DNA of 19,230 nucleotides from JACQID01 sp035289125 (lineage in GTDB: Archaea; Aenigmatarchaeota; Aenigmatarchaeia; GW2011-AR5): contig DATDXW010000023.1 of NCBI GenBank assembly GCA_035289125.1, positions 1 to 19,230 on the forward strand, in the 5' to 3' direction. The notes under the pieces are model-generated. The model saw nothing but the letters and a program-made list of their open reading frames with translations. It did no database searches and had not been told where the DNA came from. The translations under genes and the position numbers were made by a program. Shown here piece after piece: positions 14,369 to 19,230 of this stretch; position 1 is the first letter of the stretch; each line of letters starts with the position of its first letter.

Positions 14369-16048
14369 ATGCAGTTCAGGAAGATTCTGCCGTGGGTGGC
14401 TGCGCCTGCGGTTGCGCTTGCCATTGGATTCGGGGGAGGGACGGTCGCTAGGGATTATTTTGATGGGCGCAATACTTCCGTCTATGAGCGCATGGCGAAC
14501 CCGCTGCAAAACACGCCGTACAAGTCCACGCCGTTCAAACCCGTCTCGTCGCAGCAAGCGTCCGCTGCCACGACGAGAAAGACGTTTGATTTCGCCGGAT
14601 ATCTTGACAAATTTACATTGTCGCCGTCGTTTATGACGGCGGGTGAATTCAATACGAAATTGTCCGAGTCCGTGCGTGATGATGCTAGAGTGTATACGGT
14701 CAACGATATTGACGCTACGTATAGCGGAGCGTATGTGGATTCGCCTGGTATTGATGATTTTATTATCGTTTGGGGCAAAAACGGTATAAACAGAAGATTC
14801 TCAACGGCAGAGGACCATTTGGACAGAGACGCATTGAGAATAGACAAGCCCACAGGGACTAAGTTTGTCGATATACAAGTGGATGGAGACAAAGTCATAT
14901 ACGTCATAGAGCGGGATGGAATAATAGAAGGTTCGGACGAGAATATAGGCGTGACGGGTAACGGGAACACTCCGTTGCATTCGGTGCAGGCGTGGGTGTA
15001 TTATCCAGAAGACGACGTAAGAAAAGGTGTTGGAAGCTACGATACGTTTAATTTTGATTCTTCTGTCTGGGTGGGGAGTGTTGACAGGGACGCGGCACCG
15101 GAAATAATTATTTCTACGTCCGGACCTGTGAGAACGTTCAGTGCTACATATGACCATGTAAGCAATAGAAAAAATGCATATAGTGCACAGGCATTTCCGT
15201 CTCGTTCCAAATCGACTTTACAAGTGTACGAAATCACGCCTGACGGGTTCGTTTACGATTATGGGGTGATTCAGGAAGTAGACAAACAGCTAACAAAATT
15301 ACAATCAGCTTCCTCTCGAGATGACATAGAAAGGGTGATGGACGGAAGTAGTTTGGGAATCGGCGCTATTACTACGATGTTCCTCGCCGGCGATCAATTG
15401 CAGAACGCGATTGACGCGAAAGCGGCGCAGCGCGTTGAAGAATTGGGTGCCGAAGCACGTGCTCAGGTTTTCAAGGCAGTATTCCAGATGCTGACGGGCG
15501 ATACAAATGCAGCGTTGAGTATCATAGAAGCCAACAAGTACAGAAACTTGGCAGATATAACTATAGCCAGTTCAGGGTTTTACTCTTCACCGGGTAGCGC
15601 GCAACCGTTCAATAACACAACGGGCAGCGTATATGACCCGAGCACGGCGACTTATCGCACAGGCGGCGTGGACTTGCCGAAAACCCTTATACCTGGCGAC
15701 ATAAAGGCAGGATTGGACAGGGGCGTGCTGACGCCCGACCAGATGACCACGCTGAACAGCATAACCAGCAAGTACAAGTCTGCGAATCCCAGAACCGGCA
15801 GTTCTTCTTCCAATAGCTCTTCTTCCGGCAGCGGCTCTTCGGGATTTGACTTCAACGCGCCGCATGGTAATTACGACCCGGCAAAGGACCCGCGCGCCGA
15901 GCAAAACGCACGGGACAGGGAGAGTATAGAAAAGGCGGTGAACGATTTCAATGACGCGGCGAATGACGCGGCGAAGGGGCTTAATGAAACCGCGGATTCT
16001 ATAAGCGATTTTCTCTCCGGGCTTCTTGACGACAAGAAAAAGAAGTGA
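14369..16048 (+). CDS. Membrane-anchored extracellular propeller-like protein
   Basis: Protein of 559 aa from ATG 14369 (a TTG lies nine bases earlier). Begins MQFRKILPWVAAPAVALAIG, an uncleaved anchor or signal, then an outer domain with strands carrying DSPGIDDFIIVWG and VGSVDRDAAPEIIIS, which look like degenerate FG-GAP/Ca-loop blades. A helical part follows (about 300-390, rich in Ala/Gln), then a Ser/Gly linker (SSSSNSSSSGSGSSG) and a charged amphipathic C-terminal helix ending DDKKKK. No enzyme motif is recognised. Its stop overlaps a GTG start of the next gene (GTGA), so it is the first gene of a co-translated surface module. Family unknown to me. Confidence 0.75.
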   Translation: MQFRKILPWVAAPAVALAIGFGGGTVARDYFDGRNTSVYERMANPLQNTPYKSTPFKPVSSQQASAATTRKTFDFAGYLDKFTLSPSFMTAGEFNTKLSESVRDDARVYTVNDIDATYSGAYVDSPGIDDFIIVWGKNGINRRFSTAEDHLDRDALRIDKPTGTKFVDIQVDGDKVIYVIERDGIIEGSDENIGVTGNGNTPLHSVQAWVYYPEDDVRKGVGSYDTFNFDSSVWVGSVDRDAAPEIIISTSGPVRTFSATYDHVSNRKNAYSAQAFPSRSKSTLQVYEITPDGFVYDYGVIQEVDKQLTKLQSASSRDDIERVMDGSSLGIGAITTMFLAGDQLQNAIDAKAAQRVEELGAEARAQVFKAVFQMLTGDTNAALSIIEANKYRNLADITIASSGFYSSPGSAQPFNNTTGSVYDPSTATYRTGGVDLPKTLIPGDIKAGLDRGVLTPDQMTTLNSITSKYKSANPRTGSSSSNSSSSGSGSSGFDFNAPHGNYDPAKDPRAEQNARDRESIEKAVNDFNDAANDAAKGLNETADSISDFLSGLLDDKKKK

Positions 16049-16965
16049 GCATCATGCAGGCGTTGAAGAAGGCTATTATCGTTTCAGTTATTGCCTTACT
16101 TCCTTTTGTTGGCGGAGCTGCATACGGGGCGAATTACAGTAGGACAAATTTAGCAGTTTCAGACTACGTAAGAAATATAGGTTACGAGGTGACGCTATCG
16201 GGCCTCCAAAATGAAACGGGCTTTGCCGCGGGCCAAATTCCTCTGTTTGATAGCTATCGTCAGGGCAGAAAAGAGATTGGTCAACTCTACAGAATGGAGA
16301 CAGCTAAAATTGAAATTACGAGAACCAAAGGGGAAAAAAGCTGGCATTATATAAAAATTGATGGTGCGACCAAAGGATGGGCGGAGTCGGATTTTTACAG
16401 TTTGGGCGTTGATTACAGTTCTGATCACGCCGCAGATTACATAGAGGATATGTTCCGGCGTGGAGCGGTTAATGTTCAAGTGTTATTGGATGCCCTAGAA
16501 AAATCGCCGAATGGAAAGGTAAGATCTTCAGCATTAAGAGTCCTCTCCGAGATAGACACTCCGCCAGAAGCGGAGCGGCCAATAATGAAATTCATCGCGG
16601 CATCTTCGGTATATGGGCTCCATTGCTTTATGGAAGATGGAGATGGAGAAAGCGCCTTCAAGGCGTTGGGGAAGATAGGAGGTACATGGGCGCTTGAAAT
16701 GATGACTAGTCTATTCATAGATGCAGTCACACGCGATTCATGCGGAATAAGCGAAAAGTATGCTGTCGTGCTTAGAGAAACCGCGAGAACTCCGGAGGAA
16801 ATGCAGTTTCTGAAAAATGCACTGGTACCTCAATATAGACTATATAAAGAATATTACGACAATTCGCACGACCCTGGCGTATATGGTATATTGCATAACG
16901 TGCCAAATAATCGAGAGAAATATAGAACTGTTCTTTCCCACTTATACCAAGCCATGTCACAATAA
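16045..16965 (+). CDS. Membrane-anchored protein with SH3b-like and HEAT-like parts
   Basis: Protein of 306 aa from GTG 16045 (303 from ATG 16054). N-terminal anchor MQALKKAIIVSVIALLPF. Residues about 62-121 resemble a bacterial SH3 domain (QIPLFDSY, SWHYIKIDGATKGWAESDF), usually a binding module for cell-envelope polymers or peptides. Residues about 129-290 are helical pairs resembling HEAT repeats (VNVQVLLDALEKSPNGKVRS, SALRVLSEI, ESAFKALGKIGG). It overlaps the previous stop by four bases if GTG is used; with ATG the gap is five bases. A scaffolding role in an extracellular complex is an inference. Confidence 0.75.
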   Translation: MSIMQALKKAIIVSVIALLPFVGGAAYGANYSRTNLAVSDYVRNIGYEVTLSGLQNETGFAAGQIPLFDSYRQGRKEIGQLYRMETAKIEITRTKGEKSWHYIKIDGATKGWAESDFYSLGVDYSSDHAADYIEDMFRRGAVNVQVLLDALEKSPNGKVRSSALRVLSEIDTPPEAERPIMKFIAASSVYGLHCFMEDGDGESAFKALGKIGGTWALEMMTSLFIDAVTRDSCGISEKYAVVLRETARTPEEMQFLKNALVPQYRLYKEYYDNSHDPGVYGILHNVPNNREKYRTVLSHLYQAMSQ

Positions 16966-16993
16966 ACGTAACTCTTTATGTGCGACAGAAATA

Positions 16994-17006
16994 GAGGGTG
17001 AAAAAC
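16994..17006 (+). promoter_or_regulatory. Shine-Dalgarno site deciding ATG 17007
   Basis: GAGGGTGA (16994-17000 region) lies about six bases before ATG 17007 and matches the archaeal anti-SD complement GAGGTGA with one extra G. It overlaps the GTG at 16998, which makes GTG unlikely as the start. Confidence 0.55.
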
Positions 17007-18017
17007 ATGCAGCTTTGGAAAAAGATAATGATTCCTTTGATGGTTTTCGCCGGCGTTATTCTCGGCGCGGCATATCCTTCAGTTCTGCACGATGCCGTTG
17101 GCAATACAGGACGCACAATTTATCAGATGTCGCAACGCGTCAGGGTAGTTGACTACGGTTCCATAGGCATTAGAGATCCTTGGGACTCCTTTGACATTCA
17201 GTCTGATTGTTGCATGCTTGTGAATACGAAAGATGTCATGCAGGCATACAAACTGAGAGATCTCATGACTTATCCGGGAAATATAGGGCTACATAAAACT
17301 TCAATAGTCGGCGACATAAATGGCGATGGAATGGACGATGTGATATTGCCTGGCGTAGGCTGCACCCACAGTGAGGAATATCTCAGTGACGATTCATTAT
17401 ATATTTTCTTGTCCAGAAACGGCGCAATGGTTTATGATCGCTATGAAACCGATTGCCCGAATATGGCAATTATACGGGATATGGACAATGATGATAAAGC
17501 AGAAATAGTGTTGATGCGGGGGGACCCCTTCAGGGGCAAGGCAGAGTGGATGGGAGAGGTTATTTCTTTGGATCCTTCTAATGGGAGGTATCATAATCAA
17601 TCCGAGAGAATGGAGGTTAGCGTGCCGCGTGATGGATTGAAATTGCACTTTGCCGATGTTGATGGAAACGGGGCAGAAGAGATAATATGGAGATGGAATG
17701 ACTTTAACGTCATATCGTATGGTAAAGAAGGGTCGAAACGGTCAAAGGAAATGGCGATGGATGTCATGGCTATCGCACCTTGGAAAAAAGATGAGCTTTT
17801 TGATAAGTATGGATATACGTGCAGAAAAATATCTAATCCTGACGATGCAGAGACTGTGAGAAATTCTTCTGAAGTCAGAATTTATTTTCCTGATTCATCC
17901 AACAGCGACTTTGTGCACAGAGACAGTTTCATATGGTGGTATGATACTTCACATCCTAGCCCGTTCGATATTGAAATGTGCCGAGCCGGGGTAAGCGTCA
18001 TGGATTATATCCAATAA
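17007..18017 (+). CDS. Membrane-anchored FG-GAP/Ca-loop propeller protein
   Basis: Protein of 336 aa from ATG 17007. N-terminus MQLWKKIMIPLMVFAGVILG is an anchor or signal peptide of the same style as the two genes before it. Three acidic loops of the FG-GAP/VCBS kind are visible: VGDINGDGMDDVIL (about 102-115), IRDMDNDDKAEIVL (about 156-169) and FADVDGNGAEEIIW (about 215-228). They are D-x-D/N-x-D/N-G Ca-binding turns followed by a strand, as in integrin-like beta propellers. Cysteines (C68, C69, C119 and others) may form disulfides. It is third in the surface module, 41 bases after the previous stop, with its own SD. It probably binds a partner or ligand outside the cell; it is too short for a full seven-blade propeller. 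Confidence 0.8.
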   Translation: MQLWKKIMIPLMVFAGVILGAAYPSVLHDAVGNTGRTIYQMSQRVRVVDYGSIGIRDPWDSFDIQSDCCMLVNTKDVMQAYKLRDLMTYPGNIGLHKTSIVGDINGDGMDDVILPGVGCTHSEEYLSDDSLYIFLSRNGAMVYDRYETDCPNMAIIRDMDNDDKAEIVLMRGDPFRGKAEWMGEVISLDPSNGRYHNQSERMEVSVPRDGLKLHFADVDGNGAEEIIWRWNDFNVISYGKEGSKRSKEMAMDVMAIAPWKKDELFDKYGYTCRKISNPDDAETVRNSSEVRIYFPDSSNSDFVHRDSFIWWYDTSHPSPFDIEMCRAGVSVMDYIQ

Positions 18018-18021
18018 TGCA

Positions 18022-18031
18022 ACAATTTAAC
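18022..18031 (+). promoter_or_regulatory. TATA-like element of the Hel308 gene
   Basis: CAATTTAACC is centred about 26 bases before ATG 18053 and supports that start over the in-frame ATG at 18017. Confidence 0.45.
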
Positions 18032-18052
18032 CCCTTCCCCAAAAGTAATTTT

Positions 18053-19230
18053 ATGCTAACGAAAGACGTCCCTCTCCCACCAAGCCTTTTGAGTGTCTTG
18101 GTAAGCGAAGCCGAGAACCTCAACCCGCCGCAAGAGATGGCGATAAAAGCGGGATTGCTGGACGGCAAGAACATCGTCGTCTCGTCGCCTACAGCATCGG
18201 GGAAGACAATGATTGCGGAAATGGCATTTCTCAAGCATTTTTCAAAAGGCGGAAAGACCGTTTATCTTGTTCCGCTGAAGGCGCTGGCATCGGAGAAGTA
18301 CGACGAGTTCAAGGCGAAATACGAGAAAGCGGGTATGAAAATAGCGATAAGCATCGGCGACATGGACACGGATGACGCGTGGCTGAAAAACTACAACCTG
18401 ATAATTGCGAGCAACGAAAAAATGGATTCGCTGCTGCGCCATCGCGCGGCGTGGATAAAGGACGTGACGCTCGTCATTTCGGATGAAGTGCATCTTCTTG
18501 ACGATGCGTCGCGCGGGCCAACGCTTGAGATAGTCTTGACGCGCTTGCGCAGCGAAACACGCTCACAAATTCTGGCGCTGTCGGCGACGATAAAGAACGC
18601 GCAAGAGCTGGCAGAGTGGCTCGGCGCCACGTTAGTGAAAAGCGACTACCGCCCCGTCAAGCTGAAAAAAGGCGTTCATCTTGACGGCAAGAATTATTTC
18701 GGCGACGGGGAAGTTCTGATAGCTAACGGGAAGGAAGAGTTCGCGCTTTGCAGGGATACGCTCCGCGCGGGAAAGCAGGCGCTCGTCTTTGTTTCCACTC
18801 GCCGCTCCGCAGAAGCCGAGGCGGAGAAGATAGCCAAGGCAGTGCCTTCTGTTTCGGCGGAGCTGAATGCTTTGGCAAACAGCATAGAGAAGGCGCTGCC
18901 TGTGCCGACGAAGCAGTGCCGGCGCCTTGCTAGCGTCATCCGCAAAGGCACGGCCTTTCACCACGCCGGCCTCGTGGCGAAGCAGAGAAGGCTTGTGGAA
19001 GACGCGTTCAAGAGCGGAAAGATAAAATTCATCACTGCCACGCCGACGCTTGCCTTTGGAGTTAACTTGCCGGCGTGGCGCGTGATTGTCCGGGACACGA
19101 GACGTTTTACTGTTCATGGCATGGATTACATACCTAACACAGAAGTGCAACAAATGTTTGGAAGGGCAGGGCGCCCGCGCTACGACAAGGAGGGCGAGGC
19201 GCTGCTGCTGGCGAAGAGCGACGCAGAAAG
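18053..19230 (+). CDS. hel308: Hel308-like (Ski2 family) DNA helicase, 3' end cut
   Basis: Superfamily 2 3'-5' helicase acting at stalled replication forks in archaea; about 392 N-terminal residues are present. Seen: NPPQ (Q-motif region, about 25), Walker A SSPTASGKT (about 44-52), LVPLKALASEK (Ia), DEVHLL (II), LSATI (III), VFVSTRRSAEAEA (IV), FHHAGL, ATPTLAFGVNLPAWRVI (V) and QMFGRAGRPRYD (VI). The missing C-terminal half would hold the winged-helix and ratchet domains. ATG 18053 is chosen from the TATA spacing and because MLTKDVPLPP is the usual family opening. ATG 18017, which overlaps the previous stop (TAATG), would add 12 residues. Confidence 0.93.
   Translation, partial: MLTKDVPLPPSLLSVLVSEAENLNPPQEMAIKAGLLDGKNIVVSSPTASGKTMIAEMAFLKHFSKGGKTVYLVPLKALASEKYDEFKAKYEKAGMKIAISIGDMDTDDAWLKNYNLIIASNEKMDSLLRHRAAWIKDVTLVISDEVHLLDDASRGPTLEIVLTRLRSETRSQILALSATIKNAQELAEWLGATLVKSDYRPVKLKKGVHLDGKNYFGDGEVLIANGKEEFALCRDTLRAGKQALVFVSTRRSAEAEAEKIAKAVPSVSAELNALANSIEKALPVPTKQCRRLASVIRKGTAFHHAGLVAKQRRLVEDAFKSGKIKFITATPTLAFGVNLPAWRVIVRDTRRFTVHGMDYIPNTEVQQMFGRAGRPRYDKEGEALLLAKSDAE

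Noticed and set aside
1..19230. CRISPR array, insertion sequence or tRNA-bounded island
   Set aside because: No regularly spaced repeats, no transposase motifs, no terminal inverted repeats with target duplications and no tRNA gene were seen.

Overview
The window is a stretch of archaeal chromosome, about half G+C. The evidence is the information-processing and lipid genes: ribosomal protein L21e, RNA polymerase subunit F (Rpb4), a DUF655 protein, a Hel308-type helicase, an XPD-type Fe-S helicase and an isoprenyl diphosphate synthase. Promoters are also archaeal. Most transcription units show a TATA box centred about 26 bases before the start codon, which implies mostly leaderless mRNAs. Thr-rich surface proteins, HEPN/MNT and RelE remnants and small compact genes would suit a DPANN lineage such as Micrarchaeota or Diapherotrites, but I cannot fix the lineage from this window.

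Layout. 1-4690 (minus strand): an XPD-like helicase whose C-terminus is cut by the window edge; a cutA - B3/B4-domain pair joined by an ATGA overlap; and a P1B-type heavy-metal ATPase. 4729-6149 (plus): rpl21e-rpoF (ATGA overlap), a T-rich terminator, then DUF655, part of a conserved archaeal cluster. 6150-6950: a toxin-antitoxin graveyard with one intact small antitoxin-like gene, a frameshifted RelE-like toxin and a frameshifted antitoxin on the opposite strand. 6949-9989 (plus): a small membrane-anchored protein coupled by ATGA to an 880-aa secreted protein with a Thr-rich linker, Ig-like, beta/gamma-crystallin-like, PPC-like and Cys-rich parts. 10001-11635 (minus): a single-pass membrane protein whose outer domain looks like a degenerate transglutaminase fold. 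11793-12912 (minus): a HEPN gene and a winged-helix-MNT nucleotidyltransferase gene with tandem repeats at the start of the operon. 12979-13289: a decayed fragment of the C-terminal part of the 880-aa protein, with an 11-bp inverted repeat flanking its TATA box. 13312-14298 (plus): the isoprenyl diphosphate synthase. 14369-18017 (plus): a three-gene run of membrane-anchored extracellular proteins (propeller-like; SH3b plus HEAT-like; FG-GAP Ca-loop propeller). 18053 to the end: a Hel308-like helicase, 3' end cut off.

How it works together. Core genes at both ends bracket an accessory zone (about 6150-18017) rich in cell-surface proteins, toxin-antitoxin pieces and paralogue debris, with the lipid-synthesis gene embedded in it. 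The candidates for something undescribed are the three-gene surface module, the winged-helix-MNT/HEPN pair whose catalytic motifs both look altered, and the TATA-centred palindrome in front of the decayed surface-protein copy.
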